Shown one piece after another: positions 35,260-44,989 of a stretch of DNA of 64,000 nt (the first letter of the stretch is position 1; each line of letters starts with the position of its first letter). The stretch lies in the NCBI GenBank assembly GCA_963733395.1, contig CAVTCZ010000009.1, positions 297,831-361,830 on the forward strand, given 5' to 3'. Both the position numbers and the translations under genes were made by a program. The notes below the pieces were generated by a model. It was not told where the DNA came from. It was given only the letters and a program-made list of their open reading frames with translations, and ran no database searches. This stretch comes from JADKAV01 sp963733395. Its GTDB lineage: Bacteria; Actinomycetota; Actinomycetes; S36-B12; UBA10799.

Positions 35260-36731
35260 TCACAGCGACGCGAGGAACTCCTGACAGCCCGCCAGGGTCT
35301 CGTCGCCGAACACTCCGCAGTGCTCCAGACCGCGCACGAAGTACTCGCCCGCCATGCCCCGTGCCCGGTCGATCGCGGTCTGCAGATCCGCGGCCGGACC
35401 TCCGGCCCGCAGTTCCTCGAGCATCGGTCGGTGCCCGGCCAACTGCTCCGGCAGATCGGAGCCATCGAGCAATGCCTGCGCAACCGTCGACAATTCCGTG
35501 GCCAGCCGGCCGGGCAAGCACGGCCAGCCCCATCACCTCGATGAGGCCGATGTTCTCGCGCTTCACCGGATGGATCTGGGCATGCGGGTGGAACACACCA
35601 TCGGGGTGCTGTTCGCTGGTCCGGTTGTTGCGCAGCACGAGGTCGAACCGCAGCCGGTCGTCGACGCGCCGGGCGATGGGCGTGATCGTGTTGTGCGGCA
35701 CCTCCCCGGTGTGACTGAGCACTCCGCGCCCGACGTCGTTGTACTCCCGCCAGGCGGCCAGCACCCGGCTGCTGAACCGCAGCACGTCGGGGTCGGGCCC
35801 TTCGACCCGCAGCACGGCCAGCGGCCAATCGAGCACGGACACCGACACACCGTCCCGGGTGCCGGTCCACAGGGGTCGCGCCCGGTCCATCGCGAACTCG
35901 TAGCGGCCGCCCTGGAAGTGGTCGTGGCTGAGGATCGAACCCCCGACGATCGGCAGGTCGGCGTTGGACCCGACCAGGTAGTGCGGCACCAGGGAGGTGA
36001 ACGCGGCCAGGCGCTCGAGCGCGCCGTCATCGATGCGCATCGGCCGGTGCTGCTCGCTGAGCACGATGCAGTGCTCCGGGTAGTAGCGGTACGGCGAGTA
36101 CTGCAGGAACCAGGGCTGACCTGCCAGTTCCATGCCGATCAGCCGCAGGTTCTGCCGGGCCGGATGATCCGCGCGCCCGGCATAGCCTTCGTTCTCACGG
36201 CACAGCAAGCACTGTGGATACCCACTGGCGACGGACCGCGCCGCCGCGATGTCACGCGGGTCCTTCTCCGGCTTGGAGACGTTGATGGTCATGTCCATGA
36301 CGCCATACCGCGTCGGTTGCCGCCAGGTGATGTTCCGGTCGGTGCGCCCGACCCGGATGTAGTTGCTGGCCACGGCCTGGCGGTGGAAGGCATCGGTGGC
36401 TCGTACCGGGTCCTGGGTGTGGTCGCGCCAGAACCGTGCGGCCACATCTGAGGGCGGGCCGACGAAGCAGCCCATGATCGCGGTGTCCCACAGGTCGCGC
36501 TGGGTCGTCGTGTCCGGCTCGATCAGGCCACGCCGGGCCGCGTCGTCCAGCAGCGGCCGCAACAACTCGTCGATCTCGAGGTCACCGGCCGCGGTCTGCG
36601 GCGACGGATCGAAGTCCGTGCACGCGCAGCACCTCCAGCACGCGGTTGCGGGTGTACGCCACATCGTCGGAGCGGATCAGCCCGGTACGCACTGCGTAGT
36701 CCAGGAGTGCCGCGAGCGCTGGCTCGATCAT
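35260..36731 (-). CDS. galT: UDP-glucose-hexose-1-phosphate uridylyltransferase (type 2 GalT), two frameshifts
   Basis: ATG 36731 (MIEPALAALLDYAV) overlaps the galK stop (ATGA). The protein follows the Bifidobacterium/Lactobacillus GalT2 pattern of ~490 aa: helical N-terminus, then VASGYPQCLLCRENEGYAGR, the catalytic ILSHDHFQGG (His-X-His-X-Gln) and PHAQIHPVKRENIGLIEVMG. Frame changes occur near 36618 and 35522; the C-terminal 85 aa (MPGRLATELSTVAQALLDG onward) are in the third frame. It moves UMP between glucose-1-P and galactose-1-P in the Leloir pathway. All parts of the family are present, so sequence error is the simplest reading. Confidence 0.9.
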
Positions 36732-37819
36732 CGGCCCACCTCGGCCGCCCCGTCGGCGCTGCGCACCTCGTAGAAGGTCGCCCGCAAGCCGGACTCCTCT
36801 GCATAGCGACGGCCGACATGGGCCGTGAAGTCGGCGACCGCGCCCTGCTCGACCAGGTTGACGGTGCAGCCGCCGAACCCCGCTCCTGTCATCCGCGCGC
36901 CGATCACCCCCGGGGCGTCCCAGGCTGCTGCTGCCATGGCGTCCAACGCCGGCCCGGTCACCTGGAAGTCGTCCCGCAACGATTCGTGCGAAGCCCGCAT
37001 CAAGGCACCCATGGCCGGTCGGTCATCGTCTCGCAGGGCTTGCGCGAAACCCGCGACCCGCGCCTGCTCGGTCATGACGTGGCGGGCCACAGCACGCAGC
37101 CCCTCGGGCAACTGCGCCACCGCCTTGGCGATCTCGGCGGCCGGCACCTGCACGAGCGGTCGACCCAGCGCGGTCTGCGCCTGCTCGCAACGTGACCGCC
37201 GTTCGTTGTAGGCGCTGTCGGACAACTCGCGGCGCTGATTCGTGTTCGCCACGACCACCGCGATGTCAGCCGGGAAGCCGATGGGCGTGACGTGCAGCGA
37301 ACTGCAGTCGATGGCCAGGGCATGGCCCGCCACCCCGGCCGCGATCGCCAACTGGTCCATGATCCCGCAGGCGACCCCGATGAACTCGTTCTCCGCGCGT
37401 TGACCGGCCAGCGCCAGCCGGACCGCGTCGAGTCCACCGCCGGCGATCGCAGTCACGGCGGTGGCCATCGCCAGCTCCAGGGAAGCCGACGACGACAGTC
37501 CGGCGCCGTTGGGGATGGCCCCCCGGACCCGGACGTCCATGCCCGGCGCTGCGATACCGTCGCGCCGCAGTGCGAAGACCACCGCCACCAGGTAATTGAC
37601 CCAATTCCACTCCGGGCGCGGCGAGGCGGCATCGATGTCTGCCACCACTTGTCCCACCTCCGGGAAGTTGTCAGAGGTGGCGACCAACAATCGGTCCGTC
37701 CGGGGACGCGCCCAGAGGTCGGTGCCGCGGTCGATGGCCATGGGCAGCACCGTGCCGCCCATGTAGTCGATGTGATCGCCGATGAGGTTGACCCGGCCCG
37801 GCGCGTGGAAGTGCCGCAT
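36728..37819 (-). CDS. galK: Galactokinase
   Basis: 363 aa from ATG 37819. GHMP kinase signatures: the substrate loop GRVNLIGDHIDYMGGTVLPM (with an unusual GDHID where most have GEHTD), the phosphate loop PNGAGLSSSASLELAMA and the C-terminal GARMTGAGFGGCTVNLV. It phosphorylates galactose with ATP at the anomeric position. Operon with galT; divergent from the GH1 gene with 100 bases between. Confidence 0.95.
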   Translation of the reverse strand: MRHFHAPGRVNLIGDHIDYMGGTVLPMAIDRGTDLWARPRTDRLLVATSDNFPEVGQVVADIDAASPRPEWNWVNYLVAVVFALRRDGIAAPGMDVRVRGAIPNGAGLSSSASLELAMATAVTAIAGGGLDAVRLALAGQRAENEFIGVACGIMDQLAIAAGVAGHALAIDCSSLHVTPIGFPADIAVVVANTNQRRELSDSAYNERRSRCEQAQTALGRPLVQVPAAEIAKAVAQLPEGLRAVARHVMTEQARVAGFAQALRDDDRPAMGALMRASHESLRDDFQVTGPALDAMAAAAWDAPGVIGARMTGAGFGGCTVNLVEQGAVADFTAHVGRRYAEESGLRATFYEVRSADGAAEVGR

Positions 37820-37919
37820 GACCCTATTCAAGCCCCAGACAGCCGGCGTTGACCGGTCGATGGCGGACACGCCCGGCGACAGGTCGACATCGCCCCGGCC
37901 TTTCCGCCAGATTTGGCAC

Positions 37920-39270
37920 ATGAGCCTCAAAGAGTTCGGGGACGACTTCCTGTGGGGCGTCGCCACCGCGGCGTATCAGATCGAGGGGTCTCCGGACGCC
38001 GACGGCAAGGGACCGTCCATCTGGGACACGTTCACCCACAAGCCCGGCACGATCGCCGACGGAACCACCGGAGACGTGGCCACGGACTCCTACCGACGCT
38101 TCCCCGAGGACGTGGCCCTGGCGTACTCCATGGGCTTCGGTGCCTACCGGTTCTCGCTGTCGTGGCCGCGCATCCAACCGGACGGGCGCACCGTGAACCA
38201 GAAGGGCCTCGACCACTACAAGCGGATGATCGACTCCTGTCTGGGCGCCGGCATCCAGCCGTGGGTCACGCTGTACCACTGGGACCTGCCCCAGGATCTC
38301 GAGGACCAGGGCGGGTGGACCAACCGCGGGATCATCGACGTGTTCGCCGACTACGTCTCGGTCGTCGGCGAAGCGCTCGGGGACCGGGTCGAGAACTGGA
38401 TGATCTTCAACGAGCCGCTGACCTTCACGATGCTCGGCTACATGCTCGGCGAGTACGCCCCCGGACGTCGCGGCCTGAACAACTTCTTCCCGGCGATGCA
38501 CCACGTCAATCTGGCCACTGCCGAAGGCGTCCGGGCCATGCGGGCGGCCGATCCGGACGGGGTCGTGGGAAGCACCGCGTACCTGACCGCCGCCCTGGGA
38601 TCGGGGCCGGGACCGAATCTGGCCCAGCGCGCTGAGCGCGCCGCCAACGCAATGCTCAACCGCGCGTTCCTGGAACCCGGCCTCGGTCTCGGCTACCCCG
38701 TCGAGGACGCCCCGATCCTGCGGATGATGCGCCGCTACATCCGGACGGCGACCTCGAAGCGCTGCGAGGTCGACCTGGACTTCCTGGGCGTGCAGTACTA
38801 CACCCGACTGCGGGCGCCGTTCCGCCCGATCCCGGGGTCTGTGGACCATCCCCGGCTTCGGCGACGACCCGGACCTGGAGAAGACCTCCATGGGCTGGGA
38901 GATCCGTCCGGAGGGCCTGGGGATGGTGCTCGACATGGTGCACGCCTACGGCCGCTACCCCCGCATCGTGGTGACTGAAAGCGGCGCCTCCTTCCACGAC
39001 GAACTCGTGCACGGCCGGGTGCATGACGACCGCCGGATCGCCTACTACGAGTCACACTTGGCGCAGGTGCGTGCGGCCATGGACCGGGGGGTCCCGGTCG
39101 ACGGCTACTTCTGCTGGTCGTTGCTGGACAACTTCGAATGGGCGGCGGGTCTCGAACCGCGCTTCGGCCTGGTCCACATCGACTACGAGACACAGCGACG
39201 CACGATCAAGGACAGCGGGTACTGGTTCGCGGGGCAACTCGGGGGAACCGCAGTGCCCCCTGGTGAGTAG
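37920..39270 (+). CDS. Beta-glucosidase, glycoside hydrolase family 1, frameshifted near 38838
   Basis: ATG 37920 (MSLKEFGDDFLWGVATAAYQ). The (beta/alpha)8 enzyme has acid/base Glu165 in IFNEPLTF, the QYYTR segment and, after a frame change in CCGGGGTCTGTGG around 38838, the nucleophile Glu near 353 in VVTESGASFHDE (Ser replaces the usual Asn of TENG) and the DGYFCWSLLDNFEWAAGLEPRFG tail. No signal peptide, so it acts on imported beta-glucosides or -galactosides. Its GTGA end overlaps the following lipoprotein gene. Confidence 0.92.
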
Positions 39271-40117
39271 CCCGGTGCGGCCGGTTGCGATCGCACTCAC
39301 CGCACTGCTGATGGGCGCCTGCTCCTCGCCGGCAGCAAACGGCGGGGCCAGCCCGCCCCCGAAGCCGAGCCGCTGGACCACGGGAGCGTGGAAGACCGCT
39401 TGTCGCTACGACACCTCTGCCCTCCCCGAACTCAGCGGGCTGACCCCATCCGTGCGTCACAAGCACTTGCTGTGGGCACTGAACGACAGCGGCAACGAGC
39501 CGGTGCTGTTCGGCATCGACGCCCGGACATGCGCCATCCGGGCGCGTCATACGGTTACGGCCGCCGCTGTCGACTGGGAGGCCTTGAGCAGCGGCCGGAA
39601 TGCCGCCGGCAAACCCGTGTTGTGGGTCGCGGATGTGGGTGACAACAACCGCGAACGATCCAGCGCCAGCGTGCTCGAAGTCAGCGAACCAGCGCTCGGG
39701 ACGACCAGTGGTGGCGCCATCCGCCACGAGTTCCGCTACCCCGACGGACCCCAAGATGCCGAAGCTCTGCTGGCTGCCCCCGGCGGCGAGCGTCTGTTCG
39801 TGCTGAGCAAGTCGCTGGTCGGACGCATCTTCGAGATCCTGGTCAGCAGCGCCGTGATCGTGGCCAAGCCCGTCGGTTCCGCGCCGGCCTTCGCGACCGA
39901 CGCCGCCACCAACCCGGTCACCGGCGACTACGTGGTTCGTGACTACGCAGGGCTCACCCGCTTCCGGGGTCCGGTTCCGGGAACTCGACTGGGTCGGACC
40001 TCCCCGCCGAGGCAACGACAGGCGGAAGCTGTGGCGTTCAGCCGCTCAGGGCATTGGCTCTACACCGCCTCCGAGGGCGACCCGCGACTGCTGCGGGCGA
40101 GGGTGCTGCGCAATTGA
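39263..40117 (+). CDS. Lipoprotein of unknown function, probable beta-propeller
   Basis: 284 aa from GTG 39263, overlapping the GH1 stop by 8 bases. Lipobox LLMGACSS near residue 20 marks a lipid-anchored protein. The mature part reads as beta blades (LLWALNDSGNEPVLFGID, VLWVADVGDNNRERSSASVL, GERLFVLSKSLVGRIFEI), reminiscent of SdiA-regulated/esterase-like phytase propellers. The stop codon lies inside the left end of a family A element. Ligand unknown. Confidence 0.65.
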   Translation: MSSPVRPVAIALTALLMGACSSPAANGGASPPPKPSRWTTGAWKTACRYDTSALPELSGLTPSVRHKHLLWALNDSGNEPVLFGIDARTCAIRARHTVTAAAVDWEALSSGRNAAGKPVLWVADVGDNNRERSSASVLEVSEPALGTTSGGAIRHEFRYPDGPQDAEALLAAPGGERLFVLSKSLVGRIFEILVSSAVIVAKPVGSAPAFATDAATNPVTGDYVVRDYAGLTRFRGPVPGTRLGRTSPPRQRQAEAVAFSRSGHWLYTASEGDPRLLRARVLRN

Positions 40118-40412
40118 GCGGGGAGTCCTGCTGCCGCCGGCCGCTGGGGACCGGTGGCACGGCCCGGAACCCGGCGAGTGTTGCACCGTTGTCGTGCTCG
40201 CTGCTCGAGTGTTGCGCGGTTGTCGGTTCCGGGGGCTCCAAACCAGCAACCGCGCAACAGTCGCGGCGGGCGACCAGCAACCGCGCAACAGTCGAGCCCC
40301 GATCCGTCAGGCAGAACATCACCACACCCCGCGACGACGCAGCCCAGAGCCTGCGCTGCCGCCGCGCGTTCCACGGCGTCGCCGTCGACTCCCCACCCCA
40401 ATCCGAAGCGCC
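40112..40412. repeat. About 300-bp intergenic element (family A, copy 3)
   Basis: The left end ATTGAGCGGGGAGTC (40112-40126) contains the stop codon of the preceding gene; the right end GACTCCCC...ATCCGAAGCGCC (40387-40412) matches the inverted ends found at 12793 and 13260. Inside are left arms GTTGCACCGTTGTCG at 40180 and GTTGCGCGGTTGTCG at 40211, and right arms CAACCGCGCAACAGTCG at 40247 and 40278; all pairs are 31 apart and the central gap is again 21. No gene inside. Confidence 0.7.
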
Positions 40413-40435
40413 CGGAACGTGGAATCACCTACCGC

Positions 40436-40457
40436 TAACGACAATCATTTTCAGTCA
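40436..40457. promoter_or_regulatory. Zur operator upstream of znuA
   Basis: Bases 40436-40457 (core GACAATCATTTTCA) agree with the actinobacterial Zur site, whose centre is AAATCATTTTCA. A -10-like TACGGT at 40462-40467 is 7 bases before the znuA ATG, so the operator covers the -35/spacer region and Zur bound with zinc would block RNA polymerase. Confidence 0.7.
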
Positions 40458-40474
40458 CTGGTACGGTTGTCCAC

Positions 40475-41389
40475 ATGCGCAGAACCCTCCTCCCGATCGC
40501 ATTCGGCACCGTCCTGCTGGCGGCTGGCTGTAGTGCTTCCCAGAGCGGCGATGCCGCCTCCCCCAGTACCCCGCAGAGCACCCAGACGGTCGTGGCATCC
40601 CACTACCCCGTGCAGTTCCTCGCCGAGCAAGTGGGCGGCGACCTCGTCGACGTCCAGACCCTCACCGCTCCGGGCGCGGAACCGCACGACCTGGAACTCA
40701 GCCCGCAACAGGTGGCAGAGGTGCAGGAAGCAACAGCGGTGTTCTACATCGCGGACTTCCAGCCGTCCGTGGACGAGGCGGTCGCCGAAGCCTCCGGGAC
40801 GACCGTCGACCTCTCCGAAGGTCTCCCCCTGCGCACCGCCGAGGAAGAGCACGCGGGCGAGGAGCCGGACCACGGCGGCACGGATCCCCACGTCTGGCTC
40901 GATCCCGTCCTGATGCAGCAGATGGCCGTGACCGTGGCCGACACGCTGGCCGAAGCCGACCCCGACAACGCCCAGACCTACCAGGACAACGCCGCTGAAC
41001 TCGGAACGGAACTGGCAGCGCTGAACACCGAGTGGGAGGAGGGGACCGCCACCTGCGAGATCCGCACCATGGTCGTCAGCCACGAGGCCTTCGGGTATCT
41101 GGCCGACCAGTACGGCTTCGAACAGAAGGGCATCTCCGGCTTGTCGCCCGAGACCGAGCCGAGCGCATCGGCCATCGCCGACCTGGTCTCGTTCGTCGAG
41201 GACAACGGCGTCACCACCGTCTACAGCGAGACGCTGGTGGACCCAGCGGTAGCTGAGACGATTGCCGCGGAGGCTGGCGTGCAGACGGCCACCCTCGACC
41301 CACTGGAGGGTCCGCCGGCCGACGGTGACTACCTCTCGGCGATGCGGGCGAACCTCGCGACGGTTTCTGCGGGACAATCCTGTTCGTGA
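40475..41389 (+). CDS. znuA: Zinc ABC transporter, substrate-binding lipoprotein
   Basis: 304 aa from ATG 40475; no ribosome site, probably leaderless. Lipobox VLLAAGCSAS. Cluster A-I metal-binding protein: VASHYPVQFLAEQVGGDLV, GAEPHDLELSPQQ (first His ligand), a short His/Glu-rich loop (EEEHAGEEPDHGG), HVWLDPVLMQQ (second His), MVVSHEAFGYLADQYGF (third His) and VYSETLVDP. It captures Zn(II) outside the membrane. First gene of znuA-znuC-znuB-zur; each pair overlaps by four bases. Confidence 0.95.
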   Translation: MRRTLLPIAFGTVLLAAGCSASQSGDAASPSTPQSTQTVVASHYPVQFLAEQVGGDLVDVQTLTAPGAEPHDLELSPQQVAEVQEATAVFYIADFQPSVDEAVAEASGTTVDLSEGLPLRTAEEEHAGEEPDHGGTDPHVWLDPVLMQQMAVTVADTLAEADPDNAQTYQDNAAELGTELAALNTEWEEGTATCEIRTMVVSHEAFGYLADQYGFEQKGISGLSPETEPSASAIADLVSFVEDNGVTTVYSETLVDPAVAETIAAEAGVQTATLDPLEGPPADGDYLSAMRANLATVSAGQSCS

Positions 41390-42141
41390 GCGTCCTCCGC
41401 ACGTCCGGCCTCGGGGTCCAGTTCGGACAACCGGTATTGCGGGACGTGAGCCTGGACATCGCGGCCGGCGACTTCGTGGCTCTCATGGGCGCCAACGGCA
41501 CGGGCAAGACCACCTTGGTGCGCTGTGTGCTCGGCCTGCTCCGCCCGGACGAGGGGCAGGCGTGGCTGTTCGACACCCCCGTGGTCGGGTTCCGCGCCTG
41601 GCCCCGGGTGGCTTACGTACCTCAGCGCCTGCTGGCCAACAGCGCAGTGCCCTTGAGTGTCGAGGAGGCCGTGCGCAGCGCCCTGACGTCGGCTCACCAC
41701 CGATGGCGGCCACTGAACCGGGAGGAGCGCAGTCGGGTCCGTACCGCTTTGGAGCAGGTCGGGCTGTCCGGGCGCACGCATGACCGTCTGGAGGACCTGT
41801 CCGGCGGACAGCAGCGACGCGTGATGATCGCGCGGGCGCTGGCCACCCGCGCGGAACTGTTGATCATGGATGAGCCCACGGCGGGCATCGACGCCCGCGA
41901 ACAGGCCCGCCTGGCCAGCCACATGCGGGATCTTCAGGACCGAGGCGCAACAGTCGTCCTGATCACACACGACCTGGGGCCGGTCGCCTCCTTGGCCAAC
42001 CGCGCGATCGTCCTCGGACCGCCGAACCTGCCCTCCGTGCGGTATGACGGCCCCTCCCCGCCCCCGCCGCAGTGGACCGAGCATGTCTGGCACCACAGCC
42101 AGGACACGCCCGAAGAGCCCGGACTGCTGGAGGGCCCGTGA
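41386..42141 (+). CDS. znuC: Zinc ABC transporter, ATPase
   Basis: 251 aa from GTG 41386 (GTGA overlap with znuA). Walker A GANGTGKTTL, Q-loop VAYVPQR, signature LSGGQQRRVMIARAL, Walker B LLIMDEPTAGID, switch His in VLITHDLG. Energises zinc import with ZnuB. Confidence 0.95.
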   Translation: MSVLRTSGLGVQFGQPVLRDVSLDIAAGDFVALMGANGTGKTTLVRCVLGLLRPDEGQAWLFDTPVVGFRAWPRVAYVPQRLLANSAVPLSVEEAVRSALTSAHHRWRPLNREERSRVRTALEQVGLSGRTHDRLEDLSGGQQRRVMIARALATRAELLIMDEPTAGIDAREQARLASHMRDLQDRGATVVLITHDLGPVASLANRAIVLGPPNLPSVRYDGPSPPPPQWTEHVWHHSQDTPEEPGLLEGP

Positions 42142-42950
42142 CCTGGCTGGACTTCGACTTCATGCGCCGGGCGCTGCTGGCGGCTCTGGTGATCGGCCTC
42201 GTGGCTCCCGCCATCGGCGTGTTCCTGGTACAGCGCCGACTGGCGCTGCTCGGCGATGGCATGGGCCACGTAGCACTCACCGGCGTCGGGCTGGCATTCC
42301 TCACCGGGACTGCCCCCGTGCCCACTGCGCTGGCCATTTCGGTGCTGGGGGCGATCGGGATCGAGGTGCTGCGCGCCCGCAGCCGCTCCGCCGGGGACGT
42401 CGTTCTGGCGCTGGTCTTCTACGGCGGCATCGCCGGAGGGGTCTTGCTGACCTACCTCGCGGGCAACCGGGCCGCGACCTCTCTCAACCAGTATCTGTTC
42501 GGCGCCATCACCACCGTGTCCGCCGGGGATCTGGTGTGGTTGACGGCGTCGGCCGTGGCCGTTCTCGCCGTGCTGGCGGTGTTCGGCCGCGAGATGTTCG
42601 CCGTGGCCTTCGACCCCGACGTGGCACGCACCCAGGGGATCCACACCGAGCTCATCAGCGTGCTCACCACGGTTCTGGCGGCGGTGACGGTCGTCATCGG
42701 CATGCGGACGGTCGGCTTGCTGCTGGTCAGCGCGATCATGATCGTGCCGATCGCGGCGGCGCAGCAGGTCAGTTCGTCCTTCCGGGGCACTGCCGTCCTA
42801 GGCGTGATCATCGGCGTGGTCTGCGCTGTGGGCGGCGTGATCGGCAGTTACTACATCGACGCGCCCTCGGGGGCGACGATCGTGTTGCTCACGCTCGCCT
42901 GCTTCCTGGTTGCACTACCCATCGGCTCATTCGTTCGGAGGTCGTCATGA
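42138..42950 (+). CDS. znuB: Zinc ABC transporter, permease
   Basis: 270 aa from GTG 42138 (GTGA overlap). About eight helices of the ABC-3 type: FMRRALLAALVIGLVAPAIG, VQRRLALLGDGMGHVALTGV, and the RTVGLLLVSAIMIVPIAAAQ stretch. Forms the membrane channel. Confidence 0.95.
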   Translation: MTWLDFDFMRRALLAALVIGLVAPAIGVFLVQRRLALLGDGMGHVALTGVGLAFLTGTAPVPTALAISVLGAIGIEVLRARSRSAGDVVLALVFYGGIAGGVLLTYLAGNRAATSLNQYLFGAITTVSAGDLVWLTASAVAVLAVLAVFGREMFAVAFDPDVARTQGIHTELISVLTTVLAAVTVVIGMRTVGLLLVSAIMIVPIAAAQQVSSSFRGTAVLGVIIGVVCAVGGVIGSYYIDAPSGATIVLLTLACFLVALPIGSFVRRSS

Positions 42951-43345
42951 CACAACCACGCCGGCGTACCCGGCAGCGGGAAGCCGTCGCCACCTTGCTG
43001 CACGAGCGCGAGGACTTCCGCACCGCCCAGCAGATCCACGCCGACCTGCGGGACACCGGTGCTGACGTCGGCCTGACCACGGTCTACCGCACCCTCGCAG
43101 CCATGGCGCAGAGCGGCGAGGTCGACGTGTTGCTGGCCGAGGACGGCGAGGCGCGCTACCGGGCCTGCAGCACCGACCACCACCACCACTTGGTGTGCCG
43201 GGAGTGCGGTTTCACCGTCGAGGTGACTGCCGCACCCGTGGAGCGCTGGGCGAGGCGCATCGCCGCCGATCACGGCTTCACCGAAGTCACCCACACCGTA
43301 GAGGTCGTCGGACTCTGCGAAACGTGCACCCGCCGCAAGGCCTAG
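42947..43345 (+). CDS. zur: Zinc uptake regulator, Fur family
   Basis: 132 aa from ATG 42947 (ATGA overlap). Winged helix RRTRQREAVATLLHEREDFR ... VGLTTVYRTLAAMAQSGEV, dimer domain with YRACSTDHHHHLVCRECG and a second CxxC near the end (LCETCTRRKA) forming the structural zinc site. Position in the znu operon and the operator at 40436 make it Zur, giving a negative feedback loop on its own operon. Confidence 0.93.
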   Translation: MTQPRRRTRQREAVATLLHEREDFRTAQQIHADLRDTGADVGLTTVYRTLAAMAQSGEVDVLLAEDGEARYRACSTDHHHHLVCRECGFTVEVTAAPVERWARRIAADHGFTEVTHTVEVVGLCETCTRRKA

Positions 43346-43394
43346 CCTGCCCCGCGGGATAACCTGCCAATCGATCCCGGAGGTTCTTCTTCTC

Positions 43395-44111
43395 ATGACC
43401 AACAAACTCGTCGCCGAATTCGTCGGCACATTCCTGCTCGTGTTCGTAGCCGTCGGCGCCGCTGTCAGCGGCATCAAGTCCGTGGGCATGCTCGGTGTGG
43501 CCCTGGCTTTCGGCCTCGTGCTGGCGGCACTGGCCTACGCCATCGGCCCGACATCCGGCTGTCACGTGAACCCGGCCGTCACACTGGCGTTCTGGCTGTC
43601 CAAGCGACAGGAGGGCAAGGAAGCCGGGCTGTACATGGTCGCGCAGTTCCTGGGCGCGGCCCTGGGCGGCTTCGTGCTCTGGGTGCTGGTCAACGCCGGT
43701 GGTATCACCGACGAGACCGGCGGCCTGGGGACCAACGCCTTCGGCGGTGACGGCCCCAATGCCCTCGGCGCCTTCTTGGTCGAGGCCCTGCTCACCGCCA
43801 CCTTCGTCGGGGTCATCCTGCTCGTCACCGACCACGCGGCCGCACCCGGGTTCGCCGGTATTGCGATCGGCGCCGCGCTGGCCATGGTCCACCTGGTCGG
43901 CATCCCGCTCACCGGCACATCGGTCAACCCGGCCCGTTCGCTGGGTCCGGCACTGTTCGCCGGCGGCGAGTCGCTGCAGCAGGTGTGGTTGTTCCTCATC
44001 GCCCCCTTCGTGGGCGGAGCGCTGGCTGTGGTGATCTGGAAGATCACCCGACCGACTGCAGCAATCCTCAGCGACGAGGGCGAAGAGCAGCTCGGCCGCG
44101 AGGGCGGCTGA
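43395..44111 (+). CDS. Aquaporin / glycerol facilitator family channel
   Basis: 238 aa from ATG 43395 with GGAGG upstream. Six helices and both half-helix NPA boxes: SGCHVNPAVTLAFW and GTSVNPARSLGPALF. The aromatic/arginine filter (Arg after the second NPA, His-rich first part) suits a water channel of the AqpZ type rather than a glycerol channel; this is inference. Confidence 0.9.
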   Translation: MTNKLVAEFVGTFLLVFVAVGAAVSGIKSVGMLGVALAFGLVLAALAYAIGPTSGCHVNPAVTLAFWLSKRQEGKEAGLYMVAQFLGAALGGFVLWVLVNAGGITDETGGLGTNAFGGDGPNALGAFLVEALLTATFVGVILLVTDHAAAPGFAGIAIGAALAMVHLVGIPLTGTSVNPARSLGPALFAGGESLQQVWLFLIAPFVGGALAVVIWKITRPTAAILSDEGEEQLGREGG

Positions 44112-44147
44112 CCGGCGGGTCGGAATCCGACCTGCGATTCGCACGAG

Positions 44148-44215
44148 GTTAGAGGATGTCCACCGCGTTGGCAAAGACACGCGTGGGTTCACTCACGGCG
44201 TGAACATCCTCTAAC
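44148..44215. repeat. Family C repeat, copy 3, inside a 12-bp inverted repeat
   Basis: GTTAGAGGATGT (44148-44159) and ACATCCTCTAAC (44204-44215) are perfect inverted repeats flanking the core 44173-44196, which shares AGACACGCGTG with the copies at 13363 and 28875. It lies between the convergent aquaporin and PIG-L genes and may serve as a terminator there. Confidence 0.6.
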
Positions 44216-44260
44216 GCCGACGTTCACGCCGGTGCGCTCAAGCTGCCGGGCGTCCGGCAA

Positions 44261-44972
44261 TCAGCCGCCGAAGACCTCCACCGCGACCGCGGCCGCCACG
44301 CCGGCCGATTCGCCGGTCTGCTCACACATGGCGCGCACGAACTCCGGGTCCGCCATGCGATGGTCGCCGAGTCCGTCGAGGTAGGCGGTGTGTTCGGCCA
44401 GCGAGGCAACCGCCAGGTCGAGGAAGCCGGTCACGTCGATCGCGTGGGCCGACTGCGGTGACCCAGCAACCAGACACCGGGTCACGGAGTGCGGCGCCCG
44501 CCCTAGATCGGGGAAGATCCAGCGGTTCCCCGCATCGCCGGCCGCGTCCAGGGCAGCCTCGCCGACAGCCCGGTGGTCAGGGCTGTTCCGGCTGCCGGGC
44601 GAATCCCCAACCCTCACGGTGGTTGAACAGCAGCAAGGTGTCCGGCCGGCAGTCGCGGATGGCAGCGGTCAGATCGCGCCGCAGTGGCAGTCCGTACTCG
44701 ATGGTGCCGTCCGGGTAGTCCAGGAAGGTCACCTCCTCGACCCCAACGATCGCGGCACTGGCCCGCTGCTCCCGCTCGCGCACCTGAGCCGCTTGCGCCG
44801 GCGCCATGGCGTCGATGCCGGCTTCGCCACGCGTCACCAGCAGGTAGTCGACGCGATGACCAGCTGCGGTCCACTTCGCCACCGCCGCTGCCGCCCCGTA
44901 CTCCAAGTCGTCCGGGTGCGCGACGATGGCGAGCACGGTCCCTGGGTCTTCGTCCCACAACTGCAGTTCCAT
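44261..44972 (-). CDS. PIG-L family deacetylase, frameshifted near 44597
   Basis: ATG 44972. Zinc motif AHPDDLEYG, then LLVTRGEAGID and a second part in another frame that has the NSPDHRAVGEAALDAA segment with the third zinc His. About 235 aa. Family members remove acetyl groups from GlcNAc-containing compounds (mycothiol MshB, GlcNAc-PI, bacterial amides). The size and motifs are closer to general LmbE proteins than to MshB (~290 aa). Frame change in GGGGATTCGCCCGGC around 44597. Confidence 0.85.
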
Positions 44973-44989
44973 GCCCTGACCTTAGGCCG

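Noticed and set aside
38838..38840. Programmed ribosomal frameshifting in the GH1 gene and others
   Set aside because: No slippery heptamer or downstream structure common to the sites; they vary in direction and context.
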